This document shows positions 1 through 8,266 of a DNA stretch of 64,000 nucleotides, piece by piece. The position numbers and the translations under genes are program-made. The notes beneath the pieces are model-generated. The model was not told where the DNA came from. It saw only the letters and a list, made by a program, of their open reading frames with translations, and did not search any database. Source of the stretch: GCA-2705995 sp965661625 (GTDB lineage Bacteria; Bacteroidota; Bacteroidia; Flavobacteriales_G; Salibacteraceae); contig CBFIEM010000006.1 in assembly GCA_965661625.1 (NCBI GenBank), positions 1 to 64,000 of the forward strand, in the 5' to 3' direction. The stretch's first letter is position 1. Each line of letters opens with the position of its first letter.

Positions 1-1
1 C

Positions 2-178
2 CACCAATTGGTAAATGACTTGCCATTGGGTAGAAATGTTGATGAAGCACTTCGTATGATTGATGCGCTACAGTTCTTTGAAGAAAACGGAGAAGTTTGT
101 CCTGCAAACTGGAGCAAAGGTGCTGAAGGTATGAACGCTACACACGATGGTGTTGCTGATTACTTGAGCAAAAACTAA
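2..178 (+). CDS. 2-Cys peroxiredoxin (AhpC/Prx1 type), C-terminal part
   Basis: The window opens inside this gene; 58 residues and a TAA stop are visible. Peroxiredoxins of this type reduce hydrogen peroxide and organic hydroperoxides in the cytoplasm through a peroxidatic and a resolving cysteine. The visible segment carries the resolving-cysteine motif GEVCPANW, preceded by an RNVDEALRMIDALQFF helix, which is the standard C-terminal arrangement of the AhpC/Prx1 subfamily. The peroxidatic cysteine lies outside the window. A strong terminator follows 25 bases after the stop. Family assignment is firm; the exact gene name (ahpC or a tsa-like paralogue) cannot be decided from the tail. Confidence 0.85.
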   Translation, partial: HQLVNDLPLGRNVDEALRMIDALQFFEENGEVCPANWSKGAEGMNATHDGVADYLSKN

Positions 179-202
179 GTTTACGATTGACTTGATGATA
201 GA

Positions 203-235
203 AAGGCTCCCGCCATTTGGTGGGAGCCTTTTTTT
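203..235 (+). terminator. Rho-independent terminator of the peroxiredoxin gene
   Basis: A GC-rich inverted repeat (AGGCTCCCGCC / GGTGGGAGCCT with one G-U pair and a 4-base loop) is followed by a run of seven T. It lies just after the peroxiredoxin stop on the same strand. Confidence 0.9.
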
Positions 236-378
236 ATGCTGCTTGAACAGGCAACAATTTGCTGCAATTCTTTTTTATGGATGTGAGAGCTTGTGCTATT
301 TGGAATGAGGGGGAAGAACGGAAAGTATAAAGGGAGTTTTTAATGCCCTTTATACAATGTTGGCAATTCGTTTTTATT

Positions 379-1017
379 TTAAAAACTCAGTCTGAGTCCG
401 ATGTTGCTATAGAAAGCATTTGCTTTAGCATTATCGCCTCCTGTATATACTGGAGTTAAGCCAAGTTGATAGCCCATATCGATGTAGAAAATAAATATGT
501 CTAGACCCAATCCAAAATCTGCAGATACGATTAGGTTGGAGAAGTCACTGGCATCAATATCATCAAGTGCACCAGATTTTGTGGAGTGATCAACTGAAAT
601 CACGTGAGAACCGTCAAAGCCTCCAAATACTCTAACGTTAATTAGGTTTTCAGTCTCAGGGTCGATTAACCTGAATCCTACTTTTAAAGGAACTGATATT
701 GCCTTAATTGTAGTTTGGTCTTCCCATTCGTTATCTGTAACTATATTTTCATTCACAATTTCTTTCGACAGAAAAGAATATTGAATTCCTGGTTGAACGT
801 AAAATCGAGACCCAAAAGTAACAGCAGCACCAAACTGCGCTCCTGGACGACCTGATACTTTTTGATTATGAAGGACACCGTCAATGAGCGAAGTTCCTTG
901 GTCGCTTGTTAACTGTAGAACATTAACACCTCCATAAGCTCTGATGTCAAAATGCTGTGCATAACTTGAGGTAATTGCCAAGGCTATTGTAGCGGTAATA
1001 AAGATTATCTTTTTCAT
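379..1017 (-). CDS. Outer-membrane beta-barrel protein, PorT-like
   Basis: A 212-residue secreted protein. Residues 1-20 form a signal peptide ending in SSYA-Q. The rest is built of alternating strand-like segments with glycine-rich turns (for example FGAAVTFGSRFYVQPGIQYS) and ends in an aromatic residue (GLRLSF), as outer-membrane barrels do. This matches the small 8-stranded 'outer membrane beta-barrel' (PorT-like) proteins common in Bacteroidota, for which no enzyme activity is known. It lies 55 bases beyond the next gene (1073-1477) and shares with it a nearly identical leader just upstream of the start codon, so the two are probably regulated alike. A specific role cannot be given. Confidence 0.7.
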   Translation of the reverse strand: MKKIIFITATIALAITSSYAQHFDIRAYGGVNVLQLTSDQGTSLIDGVLHNQKVSGRPGAQFGAAVTFGSRFYVQPGIQYSFLSKEIVNENIVTDNEWEDQTTIKAISVPLKVGFRLIDPETENLINVRVFGGFDGSHVISVDHSTKSGALDDIDASDFSNLIVSADFGLGLDIFIFYIDMGYQLGLTPVYTGGDNAKANAFYSNIGLRLSF

Positions 1018-1060
1018 AGTATTAAAATTTCCCTGCTCTTATAAGGTTTTTCGGATTACA
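1018..1060 (-). repeat. Leader element copy A (before the beta-barrel gene)
   Basis: Reading toward the gene on the minus strand, the motif CCGAAAAACCTTATAAGAG is followed by an AT-rich stretch and AATACT directly before the ATG. A near-identical element precedes the 1073-1477 gene. No identical third copy was noticed in the window. It may be a promoter/5'UTR duplication or a regulatory leader. Confidence 0.5.
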
Positions 1061-1072
1061 CCTTGATTAGAA

Positions 1073-1477
1073 TTATTTCTTTTTAAAAGTTACATTATAA
1101 TGTTCACCATCTTTAGATATCCCAAATACAAAGGAATCACTGCCAATATTCAAAATATGAGTGCCTAAAAACTCTCCATCAGAAATTGTAATTGTTCCCT
1201 CTGATAAATCTTGCTCATAAGTTCCAATATTGGTTCCTGATGTAATGTTCTCAATGTAGCCATTTGAATGAAACTTCCATACTTCATAAAGGTTATGAGC
1301 CTTAAGCTCCCCTTCTGAATCATAAATTACATCACTACCACTCGTTGCATTAGTGGTTTCAAAATTGTGACCTATAAGAGCCATAGCTCTTAAATCCTCC
1401 TTAAACTCTTCTTTGTCACAAGAGCTTAAAAAAAACACTGTTGTGATTAACAACAATAAAAATGTGTTTTTTTTCAT
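1073..1477 (-). CDS. Small lipoprotein, lipocalin-like fold possible
   Basis: A 134-residue protein starting MKKNTFLLLLITTVFFLSSC; the lipobox SSC-DKEE predicts lipid modification at Cys20. An upstream in-frame ATG would add seven residues and spoil the signal peptide, so the start at 1477 is preferred. The mature part has a pattern seen in lipocalin-like Bacteroidota lipoproteins: an EVWKFHSNGYIE strand, then T(I/Y)-rich strands and a closing YNVTFKKK. The function is unknown; a surface or periplasmic binding role is inference only. It shares its leader sequence with the beta-barrel gene downstream. Confidence 0.6.
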   Translation of the reverse strand: MKKNTFLLLLITTVFFLSSCDKEEFKEDLRAMALIGHNFETTNATSGSDVIYDSEGELKAHNLYEVWKFHSNGYIENITSGTNIGTYEQDLSEGTITISDGEFLGTHILNIGSDSFVFGISKDGEHYNVTFKKK

Positions 1478-1525
1478 AGTATTAAATTTAAATTTCATCC
1501 CTACTCTTAAGGTTTTTCGGGTTCC
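1478..1525 (-). repeat. Leader element copy B (before the lipoprotein gene)
   Basis: On the minus strand CCCGAAAAACCTTAAGAGTA is followed by AT-rich sequence and AATACT-ATG. It matches copy A apart from a 2-base indel and a few substitutions, so two unrelated secreted-protein genes carry the same 5' leader. Confidence 0.5.
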
Positions 1526-1814
1526 ACCATATCGTTATATTTTTTTAATCTCCATTAAATGAATGCCAACGTAGGGATAAATGCAATTGCATTTATATCT
1601 CCTATGTGTTTAGTAGACTAAGCTAAGGGATTTTGATGGAACCGATAGCTGATTGGGCTGCTTGGGTGCTGCATTGGTGCTTAAGCTTGAGGAGGTTTCT
1701 AAACACGTTTTAGTGATAGCGAGACAACAATTGACGACAAGAGAAGCCTCCTTCGTTGCAGGGTGATTGAATTAATGTGAGCATGTGGGGTAAGTCGTGG
1801 GTTAAATGGAGCAA
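1499..1814. other. Non-coding stretch between lipoprotein gene and tRNA-Cys
   Basis: About 315 bases with no supported gene. It contains a leader-element copy at its left end and a perfect 20-base palindrome (ATAAATGCAATTGCATTTAT, 1577-1596). An open frame on the minus strand at 1699-1926 runs straight through the tRNA and is not credible. Confidence 0.5.
1577..1596. promoter_or_regulatory. Perfect 20-bp palindrome
   Basis: ATAAATGCAATTGCATTTAT is self-complementary over all 20 bases. It lies about 100 bases upstream of the lipoprotein start codon and could be a dimeric repressor site. No identical second copy was noticed in the window. Confidence 0.3.
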
Positions 1815-1848
1815 CAAAAAAACCTAACTCATAAAGAATTAGGTTTTT
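1815..1848 (-). terminator. Terminator downstream of tRNA-Cys
   Basis: On the minus strand an inverted repeat AAAACCTAATTC / GAGTTAGGTTTT closes a short loop and runs into a T tract. It starts about 14 bases after the tRNA 3' end. Confidence 0.8.
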
Positions 1849-1861
1849 AATTGTTGTGTAG

Positions 1862-1932
1862 AGGTCACGAGCGGATTCGAACCGCTGTACAAGGTTTTGC
1901 AGACCTCTGCCTAACCGCTCGGCCACGTGACC
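1862..1932 (-). tRNA. tRNA-Cys (GCA)
   Basis: A 71-base cloverleaf on the minus strand. The acceptor arms GGTCACG and CGTGACC pair perfectly; the discriminator base is U, the hallmark of tRNA-Cys. The anticodon loop CTGCAAA gives anticodon GCA, and the T arm contains GGTTCGAATCC. CCA is not encoded. A matching promoter lies directly upstream and a terminator directly downstream, so it can be transcribed independently of folB. Confidence 0.95.
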
Positions 1933-1943
1933 ATCAAGTCGTG

Positions 1944-1973
1944 CAAATTTAGGAAATTGCGCGCAGTAAACAA
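1944..1973 (-). promoter_or_regulatory. Promoter of tRNA-Cys
   Basis: On the minus strand a -7 box TAAATTTG (1944-1951) fits the Bacteroidota consensus TAnnTTTG exactly, and a -33 element GTTG (consensus TTTG) stands 19 bases upstream. The tRNA 5' end is 11 bases further on. Confidence 0.65.
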
Positions 1974-1975
1974 CA

Positions 1976-2326
1976 TTAAATTGTAACCACTACCGCTACT
2001 TCCGCGACATCTTGTTCTATTGGTGCCCTTACCTTGGTAATTCGTATGCTAATACGGTCTAAATTGGGATGATCAGATCTAATTTGATTTGCAATGGCAT
2101 AAGCGGCTTTCTCAATCAAGTTTACGGGTATATCCATGATTTGTTTGACTACTCGCGACAAGTATACGTAGTCAATGGCGTCACTCAGGTAATCTGATTC
2201 TGCAGCCAGTGCCCAGTTGCCATACACGCTAACATTGACTGAAAAGTGTCCTCCAACTGAACGCTCTTCTTCTATGCAGCCGTGGTAGGCGTAACACCTG
2301 ATATCATTTACATGAAGCTCATCCAT
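1976..2326 (-). CDS. folB: Dihydroneopterin aldolase
   Basis: A 116-residue cytoplasmic enzyme of folate synthesis; it cleaves 7,8-dihydroneopterin to 6-hydroxymethyl-7,8-dihydropterin and glycolaldehyde. Family landmarks are all visible: CYAYHGCIEEERSVGGHF near the N-terminus with the substrate-binding Glu at about residue 21, SDAIDYVYL with the conserved Tyr around 53, LIEKAAYAIA at 70-79, and the catalytic Lys in ITKVRAPI at about 98. Length is normal. Its ATG overlaps the gltX stop by one base (TAATG), so the two are translationally coupled and probably one transcript. tRNA-Cys follows with its own promoter. Confidence 0.92.
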   Translation of the reverse strand: MDELHVNDIRCYAYHGCIEEERSVGGHFSVNVSVYGNWALAAESDYLSDAIDYVYLSRVVKQIMDIPVNLIEKAAYAIANQIRSDHPNLDRISIRITKVRAPIEQDVAEVAVVVTI

Positions 2327-4035
2327 TATGCGGGGAGTACTTGCAGCGCGCGTTCAAGCCTATTCATAACTTCACGCTTACCTAGAATATCACATATTTG
2401 GAATAAGGAAGGCCCCATCCCTTTTCCTGTTAAAGCGAGGCGGAACGGAAGGCCAATTTTACCAAAGCCCACTTCTTCATCGGCTAAAAGCTGTTTAAAT
2501 GTCGCTTCAGTGGTTGTTGCGTCGAACTCATCCAGTCCATCAAACCGGTCATGGAGTTTCTGAAGTAATGCAGAACTATCGGCTTTCCATTTTTTGGCAA
2601 CAGTTTGTTCGTCATAAGCTTGAGGTGCTTCAAAGAAGAACTCACCCTCTGATATCATTTCTTCGATGAACGTTGCGCGTTCTTTCATCGGCTCACTAAT
2701 TTGCGCTAAATATTCAAGGGGAAAGGTGTAGCCAGCACGTTCTACGTGGGGTTGCATTAAGCGAGCGAGTTCATCTGCTCCAGTAGCTCGCAAGTACTGT
2801 TGGTTGAACCATTTCGTTTTGTCAGCATCAAACTTTGCCCCTGCTTTACCCACACGGTCTAAAGAAAAAGCAGCGGTTAATTCTTCTCGTGTAAATACCT
2901 CTTGGTTAGTTCCAGGGTTCCACCCAAGGAACGCAAGCATGTTTACGAATGCATCGGGAAAGTAGCCCTTTTCGCGGTACCCAGAGGCGATGTCACCAGT
3001 TTTTGGGTCTTTCCATTCCAGCGGAAAAACAGGGAAACCGAGGCGATCACCGTCGCGCTTACTGAGCTTACCATTTCCATCTGGCTTTAGTATAAGCGGA
3101 AGGTGTGCAAACTTGGGCATGGTAGCTTCCCATCCTAAAAAACGATAAAGCAAAACGTGCAAAGGGGCTGATGGCAGCCACTCTTCTCCACGAATTACAT
3201 GGGTAATCTCCATTAAGTGATCATCGACAATATTTGCCAAGTGATATGTTGGCATTCCGTCCGATTTAAAAATCACTTTATCATCAATGTTGCTGGAGTG
3301 AACAACCACCCAACCTCGAATTTCATCGTGAAAACGCACCTCTTCATTACGCGGAATTTTTAACCGTATAACATAGGGTTTACCGGCCTTCATGCGGGCG
3401 TTAACTTCATCTTCCGACAAAGTCAATGAGTTTTTCATGGTTGAGCGAGTTACCGCATTGTATTGCGGAGAAGCTACTTTTGCACGTTTGAGTCTCTCGC
3501 GCATGGCTTCGAGCTCTTCTGGTGTGTCGAACGCGTAATATGCATGACCATCAGTTACAAGTTGGCGCGCATAATTCTCATAGAGGTGTTTGCGCTCACT
3601 TTGCCTGTAGGGACCATAATTACCGCCGTNNNNNNNNNNNNNNNNNNNNNNNNNNNNNNNNNNNNNNNNNNNNNNNNNNNNNNNNNNNNNNNNNNNNNNN
3701 NNNNNNNNNNNNNNNNNNNNNNNNNNNNCAGTTACAAGTTGGCGCGCATAATTCTCATAGAGGTGTTTGCGCTCACTTTGCCTGTAGGGACCATAATTAC
3801 CGCCGTGCTGCGCACTTTCATCAGGTTCAATGCCACACCACTTTAATGCTTCGAAAATATAGTCTTCGGCACCATTGACATAGCGTGTCTGATCAGTGTC
3901 TTCAACACGTAAAATGAAGGTTCCACCTTGATTCTTTGCAAAAAGGTAGTTGTATAATGCGGTTCTAACACCTCCCATGTGAAGCGGTCCAGTAGGACTA
4001 GGAGCAAAACGAACGCGTACTTTTGATGAGCTCAT
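2326..4035 (-). CDS. gltX: Glutamyl-tRNA synthetase (interrupted by an assembly gap)
   Basis: It charges tRNA-Glu with glutamate in the cytoplasm (class I synthetase). The HIGH-type signature is HMGG at about residue 19 (FAPSPTGPLHMGG), and the second signature is KLSKRDG. As given, the frame translates to 569 residues, but it contains 99 Ns (3630-3728) bounded by two identical 78-base copies (3552-3629 and 3729-3806). Removing the Ns and one copy deletes exactly 59 codons and leaves 510 residues, the usual length. The apparent insertion is therefore a scaffolding artefact and the gene is intact. A -7 box TATCTTTG lies about 20 bases upstream; folB follows with a 1-base overlap. Confidence 0.95.
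   Translation of the reverse strand: MSSSKVRVRFAPSPTGPLHMGGVRTALYNYLFAKNQGGTFILRVEDTDQTRYVNGAEDYIFEALKWCGIEPDESAQHGGNYGPYRQSERKHLYENYARQLVTXXXXXXXXXXXXXXXXXXXXXXXXXXXXXXXXXXGGNYGPYRQSERKHLYENYARQLVTDGHAYYAFDTPEELEAMRERLKRAKVASPQYNAVTRSTMKNSLTLSEDEVNARMKAGKPYVIRLKIPRNEEVRFHDEIRGWVVVHSSNIDDKVIFKSDGMPTYHLANIVDDHLMEITHVIRGEEWLPSAPLHVLLYRFLGWEATMPKFAHLPLILKPDGNGKLSKRDGDRLGFPVFPLEWKDPKTGDIASGYREKGYFPDAFVNMLAFLGWNPGTNQEVFTREELTAAFSLDRVGKAGAKFDADKTKWFNQQYLRATGADELARLMQPHVERAGYTFPLEYLAQISEPMKERATFIEEMISEGEFFFEAPQAYDEQTVAKKWKADSSALLQKLHDRFDGLDEFDATTTEATFKQLLADEEVGFGKIGLPFRLALTGKGMGPSLFQICDILGKREVMNRLERALQVLPA
3552..3806. repeat. 78-bp direct duplication around a 99-N gap
   Basis: Bases 3552-3629 and 3729-3806 are identical and enclose Ns at 3630-3728. 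The arrangement is typical of two contigs whose overlapping ends were scaffolded with an N spacer instead of being merged. Confidence 0.9.
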
Positions 4036-4055
4036 ACTATCTTGATTTCGGGCTG

Positions 4056-4063
4056 CAAAGATA
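4056..4063 (-). promoter_or_regulatory. Probable -7 promoter box of gltX
   Basis: TATCTTTG on the minus strand matches TAnnTTTG exactly and lies 20 bases before the gltX ATG. A good -33 TTTG at the expected distance is not obvious. Confidence 0.4.
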
Positions 4064-4087
4064 AGAATCTAACCCGTCCTCAGCGTA

Positions 4088-5008
4088 TTACTTTCCGAGC
4101 CCAATTTTACGCGATAAGGTGACTTGCCAAAATATGTACGTATCATTCCGATCGGGGTTACCGCGGATGTCACCAACCGCTTTGGGGTCGTTTTGTACAT
4201 GGCGATCAGCTAGTGCCGCTGAAAGCGGACCATTAACTAAAGCAAGGGCTTCAATATCATAGTAATCTGTGCTCACATCGTCCATATAATCGGTGTTGGT
4301 TAAGCGCACACCAATTTCTGCACCGATTGACCATTTTTGTTGGAACATGAATTTGGCTCCTCCAATCACGGGAACAGCAAACCCAAGTGAGCTATATTCT
4401 GCGCGGCCATCTAAACCCTGTCCTTCAGTACGCAAAGGCCTGAGGTCGTACCAAGTTCCCTGAAACTCAGCTTGTGGGTTGTAGTAGAATCCCGAAACAC
4501 CCGTAGCTACGTACATGCTAAACTGATTCCCTGGACGGGTGTTTTGTACCCACCTTCCCCATCTTCGTCGTGAAGGGAAGGATTCTTTAATTAAGAAAAA
4601 CTCAACCAGGGGGGAGAATTCAATAATGGTAGAGCGAAAGTGCAGGTTCCGGTCAAACCGTCCCTGATTTTCAGATAGACTGTCAGCACCAGATACTGAT
4701 CCATAGGATACTGACGCACGGAGGTTAATGCGTTGACTTAATTTATACTTATAACTTACGGTTGCTGCAAATTTGGTTGCTTCAATATTGATGTGCGTAA
4801 TACCTACTCCTCCCGACTCTGAGCCACCACCTAAATCGCCGAGGAAGGTACTTCCTCCCAAACCGATGTTAAGTTCGTGTCGGTAATAGCGCCAGAAATC
4901 CCGTACCTTTCTCCGACCTTTGTATTGCGCTAATACAGGCAACGCAAAAAGCAGCGAAAAGGCAATCAGAAGGACTGATTTATTAAAAGGATGTGATGTT
5001 TTAGACAT
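4088..5008 (-). CDS. PorG-like outer-membrane protein (DUF6089 family)
   Basis: A secreted barrel protein of about 306 residues. A signal peptide (KSVLLIAFSLLFALPVLA-Q) precedes HELNIGLGGSTFLGDLGG, which resembles the conserved N-terminal motif of the DUF6089/PorG family (HE-G---GGS-F-GD-G). PorG belongs to the type IX secretion system and helps anchor its PorKN ring to the outer membrane. Strand-rich segments such as YKYKLSQRINLRASVSYGS follow, and the protein ends VTLSRKIGLGK. An ATG nine bases further upstream (5017) would add MHH. It is transcribed divergently from the DUF4175 gene. The family match is good from memory; identity as the functional PorG is inference. Confidence 0.6.
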   Translation of the reverse strand: MSKTSHPFNKSVLLIAFSLLFALPVLAQYKGRRKVRDFWRYYRHELNIGLGGSTFLGDLGGGSESGGVGITHINIEATKFAATVSYKYKLSQRINLRASVSYGSVSGADSLSENQGRFDRNLHFRSTIIEFSPLVEFFLIKESFPSRRRWGRWVQNTRPGNQFSMYVATGVSGFYYNPQAEFQGTWYDLRPLRTEGQGLDGRAEYSSLGFAVPVIGGAKFMFQQKWSIGAEIGVRLTNTDYMDDVSTDYYDIEALALVNGPLSAALADRHVQNDPKAVGDIRGNPDRNDTYIFWQVTLSRKIGLGK

Positions 5009-5098
5009 GTGATGCATGTTATAAGTCTTACAAATATGCTAAATAGCTGAAAGTAATTGTATTGTATTCCATAGATTTTGGAACTTTGTGCCTCAATT

Positions 5099-8000
5099 AT
5101 GAATAACGAAGCAAAAATATTCACTAAACCGTTAAGCGATAAGCTCGATCGTTTCATTAATGGCTTTTACACACACCTCCTCAAGGTTGGTGCGGTAAAG
5201 TTGCTTTTAATTACTTCAGCGATCTTATTTACGGTGCTTGCGTTGGAATGGATGTTTTATTTAAAACCGAGTATTAAAATAGCATTAATAGTTGGCGCTG
5301 CATTGGTTACACTGGTGGAATTGTTTCAGCTGGTATTGCGCCCACTGGGAAGCTTGCTTGGTGTTTATGGCAGGATGTCGCACGAGGAAGCAGCCGTTCT
5401 TGTGGGTAAAGGAATAGATGAAGTTGACGATAGACTGCTCAATGCGGTCCAATTGATGAAGGCTAATCGCAGTCAGCTGATTGATGCCGGAATAGAAGCA
5501 TATAACCAAGAGTTGTCCAAGTTTGATTGGCTAGAGGTTATAGACCGAAAAGAAATCGTAAGATGGGCGTTGTTTTTAGCAAGCTTATTAGCGCTTGTAG
5601 CAGGAGTTAGCGTGTTTCAGGGCAAAGCATTTAGTGCTGCGGGGTTGCGGCTGCTGGATGCGAACAAGAGTTTTTCAGCACCTTTACCTTACCGTTTGGT
5701 TGATGCCACCTACCCCAAGCAGGCTAAGGTTGGAGAATTGGTTGTGATATCGGGAAAGTTTGAGGGATCCATTTTACCGAGCACAATGCGTGTTTCAAAT
5801 GGAAAAGGTTCCTTTTTTATGCAAAACAAAGGGAACGGACTGTTTACTTATGCTTTTACTGTTTCAGCTCGTGAGAACGAGTTGAGGTTTATGAACCATG
5901 AATATAGTTCCGAGACGTTCCGTGTTGAAGGTGTTTACCCACCTAGTCTGTCTGCTATTAACTTTAGAGTAGAGCCCCCACCCTATACAGGTCTTCCAAG
6001 TTTGGAGCTAAATGCGCTGCAAGCGCAACATGTTCCTAAAGGTTCTCAAGTTACCATTCAGATTAGTGGACTACATGTTCAAGAATTTAGGGCGAACAAA
6101 ACAAGCAAAGATTGGGTAGAAGAAAATGGTGTCTGGACGTACAGCGCTCGGATAATGGAACCGATTCAAGATACGCTAGCGTTTGTAGGAGCTGAAGTGC
6201 TTTCAGAAACCCTTGACTTAAACGTAATAGCAGATTTGGCACCCAAAGGAGAGGTGAAAAGCAACCTCGATACGGCTACAGGTTATTTTGAGGTTATAGC
6301 AGAGGTAAGTGATGATTATGGGTTGTCGCGCATAGTATGGATGGTAAACGACAAGGTAGTTGCAGATGAGTCGGTTCAGGGTAGTCAGTTACGTAAGGTT
6401 CGTGTGTTTGAACAAGATGATTTAAACGAAGTCGTTGTGCGGGTGTACGACAATGATGGGTTAGCTGGCCCGAAAATGACTGAATTGGGTCCAATAAGGC
6501 TTAAGGAATTAACGCGTATTGAAAAACGTAAAATTGAACGGGAGTTGGCCTCTCAGAGTGGCCAGATCATGGCTGAAAATAGGAACAGGTTGAAGGAGGT
6601 TCAAGAGGAGGTTCAAAACCTGGTTAACCAACTGAAAATGGGCGGGGATTTATCTTGGGAGCAAAAGCAAAAACTGAGTGAACTCACAAAAGAGCAACAA
6701 ACATTGCTCGAAAACCTTAAAGAAAAGACAGAACCACGGAATAAAGAGGAATCGAGTGAAAAAGTGTTAAATGAGTTGAGCGAACAGCATCAGGAAAAGC
6801 TTGATGAGTTGGAGCGTTTGCTAGATAAATTAAAGCCGGATGAGTTGCAAGAGAAGTTGGAGGCTATGAAACTCTCTGCAAAAGAAATGGAGGAAGCTTT
6901 GGATCGTAACTTGGAACTCTTAAAGCGAATGGAGGTTGAGGAAGATTTAAAGGCAATAGCGGATGAGCTGGACCGGCTTGGAGATGAGCAATTGGAGCTT
7001 TCAAAGAAAGCAGATGAGCAGCACAAAGCCCAAGAGGAGATATCAAAAAAGACAGACGAGGCGTTGGAAATGCTTGAGGAAGTAATGGAGAAAAACAAGG
7101 ACTTAAAAAGCCCACTTGATCTCCCAAGCACACAAGAGGAATCAGGTGACATTCAGAACGAACAAAATAAGGCTGAAGAAGATTTAAAAGGCGATAAGCA
7201 GAATGCTGCCAACAAGAGTCAAAAGAAAGCGGGGGATCAACTTAAAGCAACCTCTGGTAAGATGAAAGGTGGGCTGTCGAGTGCCCAAAAGAAACAACAA
7301 GAAGAGGATCTTGAAGCATTGCGTCAGTTGCTAGACAACCTTGTCGTAATGAGTTTTAATCAAGAACGGGAACTAGAGGTTGCTAAAAAGTTAAGGAGTA
7401 GCGACCCGGATTGGAAAAAAACTTCGGTAGAGCAGCAAAATATTGCAGACGATTTTGAGCATGTTGCTGATAGCCTGAAGGCACTAGGTGGGAGGTTACA
7501 GCAATTACAGCCCATTATCGCCAAAGAAGTAGCTGATGTGCGCAGTAAGTCGGGGTCCTTAACAAACGGCTTTTTTGACTTGGCAATCAATGAGCGATTG
7601 GTTAAACAACAAGAGCTAATGATGGGTTTAAATAATTTGGCACTGTTAATTGATGAAGTGAGTAATGCAATTCAGAAACAGATGGCTGAATCCAAATTTG
7701 GCACAGGAGCGTGTAAAAAGCCTGGAGCAAGTGGTGCACCAAAACCTGGCAAGATCAAAGGGATGCAAAAGGAATTGGCGGAGCAGATGAAGGGGATGAA
7801 GCAAAAAGGGGGAAAGGGAAAGAAAGAAGGAGGACAACCCGGCGGTAACTCGAGTAAGGAGTTCGCAAAAATGGCGGCTAAGCAAGCAGCAATTCGCGAG
7901 GCAATGCGCAAGCTTGAGCAATCAATGAAGAAAGGCAAAGGTGGTGGCGGCGGTCTTGAAGGTATTGGAAAGAAAATGGAAGAAACAGAGTGGGACTTGT

Positions 8001-8266
8001 TGAATAAGGAAATCACAGAAGAGACCATTAAACGACAAGAGGAGATTCTTTCGCGCCTGCTTGAAGCAGTGGAAGCTGAGCGTGAACGCGAGCAGGAGGA
8101 GCGTCGAGAAGCTGAACAGGCTAATCCTGAAGTGATGCGAAAGGAAGCGCTTGAGAAGTATTTAGAGAAAAGGAAAGCGGAGCTTGAGCGTGTGCGGTTT
8201 GAGTTCCCCGACATGTACAAGTATTACAAGGAAGAATTGGAGCGCTATGAACGAGCCTTGGATTGA
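5099..8266 (+). CDS. DUF4175 family large membrane-anchored protein
   Basis: A 1055-residue protein. Residues about 30-90 contain two hydrophobic segments (LLLITSAILFTVLALEW and IALIVGAALVTLVEL) and a third lies near 160 (WALFLASLLALVAGVSVF). A long extracytoplasmic strand-rich region follows, then from about residue 470 an extended charged coiled coil rich in Glu, Lys and Gln, ending in Gly/Lys-rich patches. This is the layout of the Bacteroidota DUF4175 family, whose role is unknown. The start MNNEAKIF was preferred to an ATG 21 bases upstream. The stop overlaps the ybeY start by 20 bases; DUF4175-ybeY-mnmG is a recurrent order in this phylum and suggests co-transcription. Confidence 0.8.
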   Translation: MNNEAKIFTKPLSDKLDRFINGFYTHLLKVGAVKLLLITSAILFTVLALEWMFYLKPSIKIALIVGAALVTLVELFQLVLRPLGSLLGVYGRMSHEEAAVLVGKGIDEVDDRLLNAVQLMKANRSQLIDAGIEAYNQELSKFDWLEVIDRKEIVRWALFLASLLALVAGVSVFQGKAFSAAGLRLLDANKSFSAPLPYRLVDATYPKQAKVGELVVISGKFEGSILPSTMRVSNGKGSFFMQNKGNGLFTYAFTVSARENELRFMNHEYSSETFRVEGVYPPSLSAINFRVEPPPYTGLPSLELNALQAQHVPKGSQVTIQISGLHVQEFRANKTSKDWVEENGVWTYSARIMEPIQDTLAFVGAEVLSETLDLNVIADLAPKGEVKSNLDTATGYFEVIAEVSDDYGLSRIVWMVNDKVVADESVQGSQLRKVRVFEQDDLNEVVVRVYDNDGLAGPKMTELGPIRLKELTRIEKRKIERELASQSGQIMAENRNRLKEVQEEVQNLVNQLKMGGDLSWEQKQKLSELTKEQQTLLENLKEKTEPRNKEESSEKVLNELSEQHQEKLDELERLLDKLKPDELQEKLEAMKLSAKEMEEALDRNLELLKRMEVEEDLKAIADELDRLGDEQLELSKKADEQHKAQEEISKKTDEALEMLEEVMEKNKDLKSPLDLPSTQEESGDIQNEQNKAEEDLKGDKQNAANKSQKKAGDQLKATSGKMKGGLSSAQKKQQEEDLEALRQLLDNLVVMSFNQERELEVAKKLRSSDPDWKKTSVEQQNIADDFEHVADSLKALGGRLQQLQPIIAKEVADVRSKSGSLTNGFFDLAINERLVKQQELMMGLNNLALLIDEVSNAIQKQMAESKFGTGACKKPGASGAPKPGKIKGMQKELAEQMKGMKQKGGKGKKEGGQPGGNSSKEFAKMAAKQAAIREAMRKLEQSMKKGKGGGGGLEGIGKKMEETEWDLLNKEITEETIKRQEEILSRLLEAVEAEREREQEERREAEQANPEVMRKEALEKYLEKRKAELERVRFEFPDMYKYYKEELERYERALD

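Noticed and set aside
1699..1926. 75-codon open frame on the minus strand
   Set aside because: It runs through the complete tRNA-Cys gene and its terminator and has no family resemblance.
3630..3728. Possible intein or insertion in gltX
   Set aside because: Identical 78-base flanks and the normal length after collapse show an assembly gap.
3463..3878. Plus-strand open frames across the N gap
   Set aside because: They are antisense to gltX and exist only because Ns do not form stop codons.
7672..8220. 182-codon Ser/Pro-rich frame antisense to the DUF4175 gene
   Set aside because: It is a composition artefact of the Glu/Lys-rich coiled coil on the other strand.
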